Source: Clostridiaceae bacterium
Lineage (GTDB): Bacteria > Bacillota > Clostridia > Lachnospirales > Lachnospiraceae
Direction: 5' to 3'
NCBI GenBank assembly: GCA_902362725.1
Contig: CABIXM010000001.1
Span: 181,215-245,214 of the forward strand
Length of the DNA stretch: 64,000 nucleotides
Part shown: positions 43,385 to 52,554 of the stretch, one piece after another
Position numbering within the stretch: the first letter of the stretch is position 1
Layout of the letters: every line of letters begins with the position of its first letter
Program-made: the position numbers and the translations under genes
Notes under the pieces: model-generated
What the model saw: the letters and a program-made list of their open reading frames with translations, nothing else
What the model was told of the DNA's origin: nothing
The model's database searches: none

Positions 43385-43825
43385 ATGTTAAAAGGAATTC
43401 CGAAGATTTTGTCCCCGGAGCTGCTGAAGGTGCTCTGTGAAATGGGACACAGTGACCGTATCGTAATCGCAGACGGCAACTTCCCGGCCGAATCCATGGG
43501 TAAGGACGCGATCGTGATCCGTTGTGACGGACATGGCGTGCCGGAGCTTCTGGACGCGATCCTGCAGGTGATTCCTCTGGACACCTATGTGGATAAGCCC
43601 ATGAATCTGATGGAGGTTATGCCGGGTGATCCGGTAAAGACTCCGATCTGGGATACCTACAAGGAGATCGTGGCGAAACACGACGAGCGTGGCGCTGCCT
43701 GCGTGGGCAATATCGAGCGCTTCCAGTTTTATGAGGAGGCGAAGAAGGCTTACGCGATCATCGCCACCGGCGAGAGCGCAGTGTACGCCAATGTCATGCT
43801 GCAGAAGGGCGTAGTTATCAACTAA
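43385..43825 (+). CDS. fucU: FucU/RbsD-family sugar mutarotase
   Basis: A 146-residue mutarotase of the RbsD/FucU family, closer to FucU in length and motifs: CEMGHSDRIVIADGNFPAES at the N-terminus and the C-terminal ATGESAVYANVMLQKGVV. FucU converts between alpha and beta anomers of L-fucose (and some other sugars). It lies at the end of the importer operon after a terminator, so it may be expressed at a lower level. The neighbouring GDP-fucose operon makes fucose an attractive candidate ligand, but galactose or ribose cannot be excluded. AAAGGAGAAG sets the start. Confidence 0.85.
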   Translation: MLKGIPKILSPELLKVLCEMGHSDRIVIADGNFPAESMGKDAIVIRCDGHGVPELLDAILQVIPLDTYVDKPMNLMEVMPGDPVKTPIWDTYKEIVAKHDERGAACVGNIERFQFYEEAKKAYAIIATGESAVYANVMLQKGVVIN

Positions 43826-43830
43826 AGCGT

Positions 43831-43907
43831 GTTACTGTGTAAACAGTAACAATTTTCTTAAGATTTTCGGTATTTTCAGGGATATGTCTTGCGGCATATC
43901 CCTTTTT
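43831..43907 (+). terminator. Tandem terminators after fucU
   Basis: GTTACTGT/ACAGTAAC (43831-43850, TTTTCTT tail) and AGGGATATG/CATATCCCT (43878-43903, TTTTT tail). Confidence 0.8.
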
Positions 43908-43929
43908 ACGTTATACTTTGTAACGTAAA
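43905..43929. promoter_or_regulatory. Perfect inverted repeat, candidate operator of the second binding protein
   Basis: TTTACGTTA (43905-43913) and TAACGTAAA (43921-43929) form 9-bp arms with a 7-base centre containing TATACTTTG overlap, about 60 bp before the start of the next gene. Confidence 0.6.
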
Positions 43930-43990
43930 TTTTACCCATCCATGGGCAGAGATAAGCCGGAAGGCTGCAAAAGATATACAGGAGAAGAAC

Positions 43991-45172
43991 ATGATGAAAA
44001 AGTTTATCGTATTTCTTTGCGTTGCAGGCGTTCTGACAGGCTGTGCAGTAGGGGGAGAAAAGACTACAGCGCCGAAGCAGGAAGCAAAGACAGAAGAAAT
44101 ACAGGAAAAAGAGACAGAGAAGACGGAGCAGAAGACGGAAGAACCGAAGAAGACTGCCGAGACGGCAGAGAATCCGGACGAGGACGCGATGCCGGAGAAT
44201 TTCCGGGAACTGTTCAGCATGGAAGCGGATGGAATCAATTATCTTTCCATAGAAGGTATTGAAGTTCCGGAAGGAACCGCCATTTCCATGGTCGGAAAGG
44301 ATTCCGCCAGCAGCTTCTGGAAACGCGTGAAAGCAGGTGCGGAGCAGGCTGTGGCAGACCTAAACGAAGCTCTGGGCTACACCGGTAACGCAAAAGTGAA
44401 GGTGACCTATGACGCTCCGGCCAAAGAGAGCGTGTCCGAGCAGATCGATATCATCGACCAAATGCTGGACAAGAATCCGGACGCCCTGATCGTAGGTTAT
44501 ATTGATGTGAATTCCGGCAAGACCCAGCTGGAGCTGGCGGAGTCCAACGGCGTACCGGTCTTCGCAGTAGATTCCAGCATTGACAATGCCCTGATTGTAA
44601 GCGAGACCAAGACAGATAATTGTAAAGCGGCTGCAGAAGCCGCAGCGAAGCTCTGCGAGGCCATCGGTGATTCCGGCGAGGTGGCGCTTCTGGTACACAA
44701 CTCCGAGACCGAGACCGGCATCGAGCGCGAGAAGGGCTTCCGGGAGGAAATCGAACAGAATCATCCGAATGTACAGATTATAGATACAACTTATGTAAAC
44801 CAGGATGAGCGCAGCGCTGAGGAGATCGTGGCTGCCGTTATGGCGGATCACCCGGATCTGAAGGCATATTTCGGATCCAATGATGATGTGACCCGTGTGC
44901 TGGCTGCAGTGGTGTCCAAGTTCGCGCCGGAAGGACAGACCGTCGTGGCCGCAGGCTTTGACGCTTCCTCCAGGCTGGTGGATGCTGTGAAGGATGGAAG
45001 TCTGTCCGGCGTCATGGCTCAGGACGCCTTCGGCATGGGGTATGCCTGTATGGTATCGGCGCTCCGCACCATCGCCGGTCTGGACAACGCGTCTGTTATC
45101 GAGCCCGGTTACTACTGGATCACTGCGGAAAATGCGGATGACGCCACCACCCAGGCCCTGACTTACAAATAA
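43991..45172 (+). CDS. Second sugar-binding lipoprotein
   Basis: A 393-residue lipoprotein with lipobox LTGC (MMKKFIVFLCVAGVLTGC), a Lys/Glu/Thr-rich linker (EEIQEKETEKTEQKTEEP) and a type I sugar-binding domain (TAISMVGKDSASSFWKRVKAG, DALIVGYIDVNSGKTQ, VALLVHNSETETGIEREKGF, AAGFDASSRLVDAVKDG). The fold matches the importer's main lipoprotein but sequence and linker differ. It stands behind tandem terminators and its own operator-like repeat, so it may widen ligand range or act as a sensor. ATG 43991 follows AGGAGAAG; upstream frame opening at 43889 would translate the operator. Confidence 0.88.
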   Translation: MMKKFIVFLCVAGVLTGCAVGGEKTTAPKQEAKTEEIQEKETEKTEQKTEEPKKTAETAENPDEDAMPENFRELFSMEADGINYLSIEGIEVPEGTAISMVGKDSASSFWKRVKAGAEQAVADLNEALGYTGNAKVKVTYDAPAKESVSEQIDIIDQMLDKNPDALIVGYIDVNSGKTQLELAESNGVPVFAVDSSIDNALIVSETKTDNCKAAAEAAAKLCEAIGDSGEVALLVHNSETETGIEREKGFREEIEQNHPNVQIIDTTYVNQDERSAEEIVAAVMADHPDLKAYFGSNDDVTRVLAAVVSKFAPEGQTVVAAGFDASSRLVDAVKDGSLSGVMAQDAFGMGYACMVSALRTIAGLDNASVIEPGYYWITAENADDATTQALTYK

Positions 45173-45185
45173 AACAGAGAAAAAC

Positions 45186-46055
45186 CTAATTTTTCCACTT
45201 TTTACGGAACTCCGAGGCGGTTATCCCCTCGGAGTTTTTAAATTGACGATTCAGATAGCTGGCGTCATAGAAGCCGCAGCCCCGGGCGATCTCCTCCAGA
45301 GTCAGGGCGGAAAAACGCAGCAGCTTTTTGGCCTGGGTCAGCCGCCGGGAGATCACATACTGATTCAGAGTCGTGCCATAATACAGGTGAAATTCCCGGG
45401 ACAGGTGGTATTTGCTGAGAAAGAACCGCTCCGAGAGCTCGTCCAGGGAAAACTTTTCCGTATAATGTTCATCCAGATATTTTTTTACCTCGGTCATCTT
45501 CAGACGGCCGGGGTATTTTTCTTCCCGGGATTCCGTAATGTCCTGCAATAAAATGGACAGAATATCTACAATCAGGCGGGCGGAATTGATCTCCGTCTGA
45601 AAATCCGAATTTTCATTCAGATCCAGAAGCCCTGTAAGCTTCTGCCGGAGCGTATCAAAGTCCGCCGGCAGAAAGGCGGGCGCGCTGTTGGCCGCAAAAT
45701 ACTGATAATATTCCCGGGAGGAGGAGCCGTTAAAATGCACCCAGATGAGCTCCCAGGGATCGGTCTCACTGCTCTGATGATAATAGGGCACCATACAGTC
45801 AATGAAAAAGCAGGAGCCCTTTTGCAGCTCGTAGAGGGTTCCGTCGTACATGAGCACGCCGCTGCCCGACAGCACCAGCACCACCAGATAGGATTCCAGA
45901 TTCTTACGGCTGGCCACATGGCTTTCCCGAAGCTTCAGGTAGCCGGTTTCCTGCACATAGAAGAAAGCAGACCGGGCGAAGGCGCTGGGCGTCTGAATCC
46001 GCCGCCTGGAGCTTTCCAGATAGGAATCGGGGAATTTATCGAAATAATTTTTCAT
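45186..46055 (-). CDS. AraC-family transcriptional regulator
   Basis: A 289-residue regulator with an N-terminal cupin-like sensing domain (LVVLVLSGSGVLMYDGTLYEL, GSCFFIDCMVPYYHQS, WVHFNGSS) and a C-terminal double HTH (KFSLDELSERFFLSKYHLSREFHLYYG, LTLEEIARGCGFYDASYLNRQF). ATG at 46055-46053 with AGGAGG upstream is preferred over the far start at 46187. It is divergent from manC and convergent with the second sugar-binding lipoprotein gene, so it may control either; the cupin N-domain suggests sugar sensing. Confidence 0.88.
   Translation of the reverse strand: MKNYFDKFPDSYLESSRRRIQTPSAFARSAFFYVQETGYLKLRESHVASRKNLESYLVVLVLSGSGVLMYDGTLYELQKGSCFFIDCMVPYYHQSSETDPWELIWVHFNGSSSREYYQYFAANSAPAFLPADFDTLRQKLTGLLDLNENSDFQTEINSARLIVDILSILLQDITESREEKYPGRLKMTEVKKYLDEHYTEKFSLDELSERFFLSKYHLSREFHLYYGTTLNQYVISRRLTQAKKLLRFSALTLEEIARGCGFYDASYLNRQFKNSEGITASEFRKKWKN
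45207..45240 (+). terminator. Terminator for the plus-strand lipoprotein gene, inside the araC-type gene's 3' end
   Basis: ACTCCGAGG (45209-45217) pairs with CCTCGGAGT (45227-45235), followed by TTTTT. The hairpin is encoded within the last codons of the convergent regulator. Confidence 0.7.
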
Positions 46056-46236
46056 GGGAAAAGACCTCCTGCGGAAAATAGAAACAGCAATATAATACCT
46101 GTTTCCGGCAATATCCTCACTTGTTAATTCTAATATACAGGTATATACTTGCAAAAGCAAGAGAAAGACAAAAGGGAAAGTAAACAATAAAATACATATT
46201 TAATGTGAGAATATCATTTCGCAGAGGAGAAGCTGT

Positions 46237-47595
46237 ATGTACTACGTATTACTGTCCGGAGGATCCGGAAAACGGCTCTGGCCCCTGTCCAACGACGCGC
46301 GGCCCAAGCAGTATCTGAAGGTAGTCAATAAAGAAAATAATTCCATGGAGCGCTGTTCCATGCTCCAGAGAGTCTGGGAGCAGCTGGGCGAAGCGGGCAT
46401 CGCAGAGCAGGCCGTCATCACGGCTGGCAGTGAGCAGGTGGAGCTCATCAAAAGTCAGGTGAAGGAGGCGCGGATCGCAGTGGAGCCGGGGCGCCGGGAC
46501 ACCTTCGCGGCTGTGCTGCTGTCCTGCTCCTGGCTTCTGAAGCACGGAGCCAGCCGGGAGGATTATGCGGCGATCATGCCGGTGGATCCCTACACCGAGG
46601 GCAGCTACTTTGAGACGGTAAAGAAGCTGGAGGCGATCATGCGGGAATCCGGCGCAGAGGTAGGACTGATGGGCGCAGCGCCCAGCTACCCGGCCACTAA
46701 ATACGGTTACATCCTGCCGGGAGAAAAGAAGGATGGCTGGTTTAAAGTCCGGGGCTTCGCGGAGAAGCCGGACGAGGAGAAGGCAGAGGCTCTTCTGAAG
46801 GAAGGGGCTCTCTGGAACTGCGGCGTATTCTGCGTGAAGATCGGCGATATCCTGGAGCGCACGAAGAAGTACGGCGTACCGGAGGACTACGACGCCCTTT
46901 GTGCAGCCTACGAGAGCCTACCGAAAATCAGCTTCGACTACGAGGTGCTGGAAAAAGCGGAGCACCTGGCCGCTGTGGAGTTCGACGGATACTGGAAAGA
47001 TCTGGGAACCTGGGACGCCCTGGCAGACCAGATGAGCACCGACACCATCGGAAATGTGGTGCTGGACGACACTTGCGAGAACACCCAGGTCATCAACGAA
47101 CTGAAGATGCCCGTGGCCGTCATGGGAACCCGGGATCTGGTGGTGGTGGCCGCCCAGGACGGCATTCTGGTGGCAGACAAGAGCCAGACTGCCAATGTGA
47201 AAGCCATTGCGTCAGCCTTTGATTCCCGGCCCATGTTCGAGGAGCGCCGCTGGGGTACTCTGGAGACTCTGGACGACACTGAGAGCCAGGGACAGACGAC
47301 CCTGACCCGGAAGATCTGCATTTATGATGGCATGACCTCCAGTTATCACTATCATGAGCACCGGGATGAGATCTGGACTGTCCTTCGGGGCACCGGCGAG
47401 CTGATTCTGGAGGGCACGAAGATTCCCTTAAGCCAGGGAAAAGCCGTCTGCATCCGCAAAAATCAGCGGCACGCGGTCAAGGCCTTCCACGATTTCGAGT
47501 ACATCGAGATTCATGTGGGAACCAGCAGCGGAAATGAGGATATCAATCGAATCACATTTCATTGGGATGAGATAGAACTGAGCCATATTTTGTAA
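46237..47595 (+). CDS. manC: Mannose-1-phosphate guanylyltransferase with C-terminal cupin
   Basis: Makes GDP-mannose from mannose-1-phosphate and GTP. The 452-residue enzyme has the nucleotidyltransferase signature [38 protein letters not shown] and [11 protein letters not shown]-terminal cupin (about residues 360-450) has [19 protein letters not shown], as in ManC/AlgA-type proteins; in bifunctional relatives the cupin is a mannose-6-phosphate isomerase, but here a separate ManA is also encoded. First gene of the GDP-fucose operon; AGAGGAGAAG precedes the ATG. The 180 bp upstream hold no consensus promoter that I can name. Confidence 0.92.
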   Translation: MYYVLLSGGSGKRLWPLSNDARPKQYLKVVNKENNSMERCSMLQRVWEQLGEAGIAEQAVITAGSEQVELIKSQVKEARIAVEPGRRDTFAAVLLSCSWLLKHGASREDYAAIMPVDPYTEGSYFETVKKLEAIMRESGAEVGLMGAAPSYPATKYGYILPGEKKDGWFKVRGFAEKPDEEKAEALLKEGALWNCGVFCVKIGDILERTKKYGVPEDYDALCAAYESLPKISFDYEVLEKAEHLAAVEFDGYWKDLGTWDALADQMSTDTIGNVVLDDTCENTQVINELKMPVAVMGTRDLVVVAAQDGILVADKSQTANVKAIASAFDSRPMFEERRWGTLETLDDTESQGQTTLTRKICIYDGMTSSYHYHEHRDEIWTVLRGTGELILEGTKIPLSQGKAVCIRKNQRHAVKAFHDFEYIEIHVGTSSGNEDINRITFHWDEIELSHIL

Positions 47596-47653
47596 CGATC
47601 AGTACAGCCGGAGGCTTTGCAGCGGAAGGCGCAGAAAAATGAGGAGAACGAAG

Positions 47654-48721
47654 ATGAAAAAGACAGCGTTAATCACAGGAATTACAGGACAGGACGGCTC
47701 CTATCTGGCGGAGCTTCTGCTGGAGAAGGGCTATGAGGTATACGGCTTATTCCGCCGGGGTTCTACTAACACTGCGGAGCGTATCGAGCACCTTTTAAAG
47801 GAGCGGGAAGCGAAAGGCGACGGTCTGCATCTGGTCTACGGCGACATGACCGATTCCATGAATCTGGTGCGCCTGATGCTGGAAATCAAGCCCGACGAAA
47901 TCTATAACCTGGCTGCCCAGTCCCATGTGGCCGTGTCCTTCGAGGAGCCGGAATATACCGCCAACGCGGACGGCATCGGCGTGCTGCGGGTGCTGGAAGC
48001 AGTCCGCATCGCAGGTCTCACAAAAACCACCCGGATCTACCAGGCGTCCACTTCCGAGCTGTTCGGCAAGGTGGAGGAAATTCCCCAGAAGGAGACTACG
48101 CCGTTCCATCCCCGTTCTCCCTATGCGGTGGCGAAACTGTACGGCTACTGGATCACGAAGCATTACCGGGAAGCCTACGGTATGTTTGCGGTAAATGGCA
48201 TTCTCTTCAACCATGAGTCCGAGCGCCGGGGCGAGACCTTTGTAACGAGAAAGATTACATTGGCCGTAGCCAACATTCTGGCGGGCCGTCAGGAGAAGCT
48301 GTACCTGGGAAATCTGAACGCTAAGCGCGACTGGGGCTACGCCAGGGATTACGTGGAGTGCATGTGGATGATTCTCCAGCATGACACCCCGGAGGATTTC
48401 GTCATTGCCACCGGCGAGACAAGAACCGTCCGTGAGTTCACGGAGGCGGCCTTTGCCCATGCGGGCGTACAGCTTCGCTGGGAAGGCGAGGGCGTGGACG
48501 AGAAGGGCATCGACGTGGCTACAGGCCGGGTGCTGGTGGAGGTATCTCCCGAGTTCTTCCGTCCGGCGGAGGTAGATCTGCTGCTGGGCGACCCGACTAA
48601 GGCCAGAGAGACCCTGGGCTGGAATCCGCGGAAGACATCCTTTGACGAGCTGGTGAAGATTATGACAGAGCACGATATGGAGCTGGTGAAGAATTCCACA
48701 ACGGCAGGCGTGTTGAAATAA
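47654..48721 (+). CDS. gmd: GDP-mannose 4,6-dehydratase
   Basis: Converts GDP-mannose to GDP-4-keto-6-deoxymannose. The 355-residue SDR-type enzyme has [19 protein letters not shown] (NADP-binding), [32 protein letters not shown], the catalytic Ser/Thr-Tyr-Lys set in ASTSELFGK and [12 protein letters not shown], and [19 protein letters not shown] 47654 follows GAGGAGAA. It is followed by 143 bp with no terminator before fcl. Confidence 0.95.
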   Translation: MKKTALITGITGQDGSYLAELLLEKGYEVYGLFRRGSTNTAERIEHLLKEREAKGDGLHLVYGDMTDSMNLVRLMLEIKPDEIYNLAAQSHVAVSFEEPEYTANADGIGVLRVLEAVRIAGLTKTTRIYQASTSELFGKVEEIPQKETTPFHPRSPYAVAKLYGYWITKHYREAYGMFAVNGILFNHESERRGETFVTRKITLAVANILAGRQEKLYLGNLNAKRDWGYARDYVECMWMILQHDTPEDFVIATGETRTVREFTEAAFAHAGVQLRWEGEGVDEKGIDVATGRVLVEVSPEFFRPAEVDLLLGDPTKARETLGWNPRKTSFDELVKIMTEHDMELVKNSTTAGVLK

Positions 48722-48864
48722 AAAGATCAGACAGTTAAAACTCATGCAAAGATAGTGAGAAAGTAAATCTGAATGAGAATAATTGTATAGTGGTACAACA
48801 GAGAAGTAAAAAGAAATATATTTTTAAAATTGGTAAAAAATGTAAGAAGAAAGCAGGGAATATC

Positions 48865-49851
48865 ATGGCAGAAAGAAAGAATACCCAGGCAGTCGAACCC
48901 CTCGACCGCAACAAAAAAATCTATGTGGCAGGCCACCGTGGCCTGGTCGGCAGCGGTTTGGTTCGCTGCCTGGAAAAGGCTGGATTTAAAAATATTGTAA
49001 CGAGAACCCACGCCGAGCTGGATCTGACCCGTCAGGCCGATGTGGAGGCCTTCTTCGCTGAGGAAAAGCCGGACTACGTGATTCTGGCCGCAGCCAAAGT
49101 GGGAGGCATCCACGCCAACGATACCTACCCGGCAGATTTCATCATGAAAAATCTGCAGATCGAAACCAACGTCATTGACGCGGCTTACAAAAATCAGGTG
49201 CAGAAGCTGCTGTTCCTGGGAAGCTCCTGCATCTACCCCAGAGACTGCCCGCAGCCCATCAAGGAGGAGTACCTCTTAAGCGGTTACCTGGAGAAGACTA
49301 ACGAGGCCTACGCCCTGGCGAAAATCGCCGGCCTGAAAATGTGCGCCTTCTACAACCGTCAGTACGGCACCCACTATATCAGTGTCATGCCCTGCAACCT
49401 CTACGGCATCAATGACAACTTCGCCCTGGAGAATTCCCATGTGCTTCCGGCCCTGATCCGCAAGTTCCATGAGGCGAAAATCAACCATGCGCCCACTGTC
49501 ACGGTCTGGGGCAGCGGCAAGCCCTTACGGGAGTTCCTGAACGTGGACGATCTGGCAGACGCCTGCCTGTATCTGATGGATCATTATGACGGCGACGATT
49601 TCTTCAACGTGGGCTACGGTCAGGAAGTGACCATCCGTGAGCTGGCCGAGCTGGTGAAAAAGGTGACCGGCTACGCGGGCGAGATTGTCCTGGATCCGAC
49701 GAAGCCCGACGGAACGCCCAGAAAACTCACGGATATCAGCCGTATCAGGGCCACTGGCTGGGAGCCGAAGATCGATCTGGAGACCGGACTCCGTCAGACC
49801 TACGAGTGGTTTTGCGAGCGTTATGAGACCGGCGATTTTGCGCAGCGATAA
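48865..49851 (+). CDS. fcl: GDP-L-fucose synthase
   Basis: Epimerises and reduces GDP-4-keto-6-deoxymannose to GDP-L-fucose with NADPH. The 328-residue enzyme has [49 protein letters not shown] and the catalytic [11 protein letters not shown], and NLYGINDNF. The ATG at 48865 has only a weak site (GCAGGGA); the longer frame from 48790 adds a very basic stretch ([14 protein letters not shown]) not found in the family, so I use 48865. The AT-rich 143 bp before it may hold a secondary promoter. Confidence 0.94.
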   Translation: MAERKNTQAVEPLDRNKKIYVAGHRGLVGSGLVRCLEKAGFKNIVTRTHAELDLTRQADVEAFFAEEKPDYVILAAAKVGGIHANDTYPADFIMKNLQIETNVIDAAYKNQVQKLLFLGSSCIYPRDCPQPIKEEYLLSGYLEKTNEAYALAKIAGLKMCAFYNRQYGTHYISVMPCNLYGINDNFALENSHVLPALIRKFHEAKINHAPTVTVWGSGKPLREFLNVDDLADACLYLMDHYDGDDFFNVGYGQEVTIRELAELVKKVTGYAGEIVLDPTKPDGTPRKLTDISRIRATGWEPKIDLETGLRQTYEWFCERYETGDFAQR

Positions 49852-49911
49852 ATAGAAAAGTAAAAAACTGGGAAAATATGATATTTAAAAAGAGAAAGGG
49901 GGACGCCACGC

Positions 49912-50736
49912 ATGCAGCCCACACAGCCACAGAAGCTGACACCCATCCGAAAAGAGTACATCTGGGGTACCGAAGACTGGATGCTCTCCTGGTTCAACGA
50001 GGGCCTGGAGGACGTTCCCCTGCTCATTAAAATCATCCAAGCCCGGGAGGCCCTGTCCGTACAGGTGCACCCGGGCAATGCATTTGCCGAGGAAAAGGAA
50101 CATAAAAGTGGCAAGACTGAGATGTGGTATGTGCTGGACTGCGAGCCGGGCGCATATCTGTATTATGGCCTGAAGCACAAGATATCCGAGGACGAATTCC
50201 GCAAGCGCATCCAGAACCAGACCATTCTGGAGGTCTGCCGGAAAATGCCTGTGAAGAAGGGCGACGTCTTCTACATCCCGGCGGGCCTCCTCCACGCCAT
50301 CGGCGCCGGCATCACCGTGGCGGAAATTCAGCAGAGCTCCGACGTGACCTACCGGGTTTACGACTACAACCGGGAAAATGCCAACCATGAGAAGCGCCCC
50401 CTCCACATTGAGAAAGCCGCCTTGGTGGCAGGCTTCATGCCGCCCCTGGCCGGACACCGCCCCATGGGTCCCCGTATCCGGAAAAATGGATATTCCAGAA
50501 CTTTATTAGTGCAATGTCCGTATTTTGTGGTACAATTATATGAGATAAGCGAAAGTGTGGCAGGCGATACTGCCGAAGGCTTTCAATCGCTTCTGATTCT
50601 GGAAGGCGAAGGCGTCCTGAAGACCAGCTTCGGGGAAATGTCCCTGAAGGCTGGAGACAGCATTTACCTTCCGAAAGAGACAGGATCCTATCAAATCATC
50701 GGAACATTACAGCTTCTCCGCTCGACAGAGGAGTGA
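49912..50736 (+). CDS. manA: Mannose-6-phosphate isomerase, type I (short)
   Basis: Interconverts fructose-6-phosphate and mannose-6-phosphate with a zinc ion. The 274-residue enzyme has YIWGTEDWMLSWF, zinc ligands in SVQVHPGNAFAEE and KTEMWYVLDCE, and the catalytic-site VFYIPAGLLHAIGAGITVAEIQQSSD. The length fits the short Firmicute form. It links glycolysis (Pgi product) to the GDP-mannose branch. AGAAAGGGGG lies upstream. A 15-bp gap separates it from the mutase gene. Confidence 0.94.
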   Translation: MQPTQPQKLTPIRKEYIWGTEDWMLSWFNEGLEDVPLLIKIIQAREALSVQVHPGNAFAEEKEHKSGKTEMWYVLDCEPGAYLYYGLKHKISEDEFRKRIQNQTILEVCRKMPVKKGDVFYIPAGLLHAIGAGITVAEIQQSSDVTYRVYDYNRENANHEKRPLHIEKAALVAGFMPPLAGHRPMGPRIRKNGYSRTLLVQCPYFVVQLYEISESVAGDTAEGFQSLLILEGEGVLKTSFGEMSLKAGDSIYLPKETGSYQIIGTLQLLRSTEE

Positions 50737-50751
50737 AAGTGAGGTAAGAAT

Positions 50752-52242
50752 ATGAATCTGAAATTTGGAACAGGCGGATTGCGCGCCACCATGGCACCGG
50801 GACCGGATCATATGAATCTGGAGACCATTCAGGAAGCTACCCTGGGCGTAGCGGCTTACGCGAAAGAGCAGAGTGATCATCCAAGCGCTGCGCTGGCCTA
50901 TGACAGCCGGAACCATTCGGAGGAGTTCGCCCGCGAGGCGGCCCGGGTGCTGGCCATGCAGGGCTGCAAGGCATACATTTACCCGAAGCTGATGCCGACC
51001 CCGACCCTTTCCTTCGCAGTGCGTCATCTGAAGACTACTGTGGGAATCGTAGTGACCGCCAGCCATAACCCCCGGGAATACAACGGCTACAAGGTATATG
51101 GTTCCGACGGCTGCCAGGTGACCAACGAGGCGGCGGATCGGATTCAACAGCATATCTGGGCAGCAGATAAGAGCCAGGCCCGGGGCGGCAAGACCTTCGA
51201 AGAGTACGTGGAGGACGGACAGATCGTCCTGATCGACGAGAAGACCCTGAAAGCGTTCCTGGCGGCTATCATCCGCAAGCGGACGAAGAAGGAGCTGACC
51301 TCCGGCCTGAAGGTAGTCTACACGCCGTTGTACGGCGCGGGCCTGATTCCGGTCACCAGTATCCTGAAATACATCGGTATCAAAGATCTGCAGATCGTCA
51401 CCGAGCAGGCAAAGCCCAATGGCGACTTCCCCACCTGCCCCTACCCGAACCCGGAGTCTCCGGACGCCCTGAAGATTGGCCTGGAGTGGTGTGAGAAGAC
51501 CGGCGCGGATCTGCTGATTGCCACGGATCCGGACAGCGACCGTCTGGGCGTGGTGGCGAAAAAGGGCGACAAATATGAGCGCCTGAACGGAAATGAAGTG
51601 GGCATTCTTTTACTGGAGTACATCCTGCGTTGCAGAAAGGCAGCAGGAACCCTGCCGGAGCATCCGGTGACTGTCCGCACCATCGTAAGTACCTCCATGG
51701 TCGACCGTATCGCGGAAGCCTACGGTGTGGAAGTCATCCAGACCCTGACCGGCTTCAAATGGATTGGCGAGCAGATCGGCAAGCTGGAACAGGCAGGAGA
51801 GGAAGACCGCTACGTCTTCGGCTTCGAGGAGAGCTGCGGCTACCTCATCGGCAGCTATGTACGCGATAAAGACGCCGTAGGCGCAGCCATGATGTTCTGT
51901 GAGATGGCCGATACCTACAAGGCCGAGGGCAAGACGGTCTGGGATGCCCTGGATGACCTGTACGCCAAGTACGGACACTATGAGACAACTCTCAAAACCT
52001 ATGAATTCAACGGCGCCGAAGCCGACAAGCGCATGGCCCAGATCCGCGAGGGCCTGAACAGCCCGGAGGGCATGAAGTTTGGGGGATCCAAAGTAGTGCG
52101 CTATAAAGATTATAAAGACGGCGTCGACGGCCTCCCGGCCTCCAACGTCCTCCAGATGTGGATGGAAGACGGCAGCGAAGCAGTAATCCGTCCGTCGGGC
52201 ACGGAGCCGAAGATTAAGGTGTATACAGAGAAGCTGGTATAA
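50752..52242 (+). CDS. manB: Phosphohexomutase (probable phosphomannomutase of the GDP-fucose operon)
   Basis: The alpha-D-phosphohexomutase fold is complete: KFGTGGLRATMAPGPDHM at the very start, phosphoserine loop VTASHNPREYNGYK, metal loop ATDPDSDRLG, GFEESCGYLIG and RPSGTEPKIKVY. At 496 residues it lacks about 45 N-terminal residues and a short insert compared with the paralogue at 5003. Position after manA and before the terminator implies phosphomannomutase (mannose-6-phosphate to mannose-1-phosphate), which completes the route. Specificity between mannose and glucose cannot be read from sequence. Confidence 0.88.
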   Translation: MNLKFGTGGLRATMAPGPDHMNLETIQEATLGVAAYAKEQSDHPSAALAYDSRNHSEEFAREAARVLAMQGCKAYIYPKLMPTPTLSFAVRHLKTTVGIVVTASHNPREYNGYKVYGSDGCQVTNEAADRIQQHIWAADKSQARGGKTFEEYVEDGQIVLIDEKTLKAFLAAIIRKRTKKELTSGLKVVYTPLYGAGLIPVTSILKYIGIKDLQIVTEQAKPNGDFPTCPYPNPESPDALKIGLEWCEKTGADLLIATDPDSDRLGVVAKKGDKYERLNGNEVGILLLEYILRCRKAAGTLPEHPVTVRTIVSTSMVDRIAEAYGVEVIQTLTGFKWIGEQIGKLEQAGEEDRYVFGFEESCGYLIGSYVRDKDAVGAAMMFCEMADTYKAEGKTVWDALDDLYAKYGHYETTLKTYEFNGAEADKRMAQIREGLNSPEGMKFGGSKVVRYKDYKDGVDGLPASNVLQMWMEDGSEAVIRPSGTEPKIKVYTEKLV

Positions 52243-52258
52243 AAGCTGAGAGATAAAG

Positions 52259-52292
52259 AAAGGACACTTCCCATCCAGGAGGTGTCCTTTTT
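52259..52292 (+). terminator. Terminator of the GDP-fucose operon (copy 1)
   Basis: AAAGGACACTTCC (52259-52271) pairs with GGAGGTGTCCTTT (52278-52290), a 13-bp stem. A near-identical copy stands at 53434-53468, 1175 bp downstream. Confidence 0.9.
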
Positions 52293-52554
52293 CATGAAGC
52301 AACCATAAGAAATTACAGCTGGTAAATTCCTACGGATAGAAAAGAGTAAAAAATCTTATAAATAAGGAGGATTTTGTAGAAAAACAGAGAAAGTAAAAAA
52401 TTGACAATCTCAACACCGGGTTTATACTTAAAGTAGTGAAAAAGTCAAGAATTAACTCAGAAATTCAGTAGTCAAATTCCAGGCATATCGCCGCTATTTT
52501 CACAGAAATAAAAAAACGGTATGTATTTAACTACCGTTAGAAAGAGAGGTAGAG
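52293..52554 (+). other. AT-rich leader of the Rpn-type nuclease gene
   Basis: About 260 bases, AT-richer than the surroundings, with no gene. A promoter TTGACA (52401-52406)-16 bp-TATACT (52423-52428) and a hairpin AACGGTA/TACCGTT (52515-52538) are visible just before the nuclease gene. Confidence 0.6.
52401..52428 (+). promoter_or_regulatory. Promoter of the Rpn-type nuclease gene
   Basis: TTGACA, 16-bp spacer, TATACT. Confidence 0.6.
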
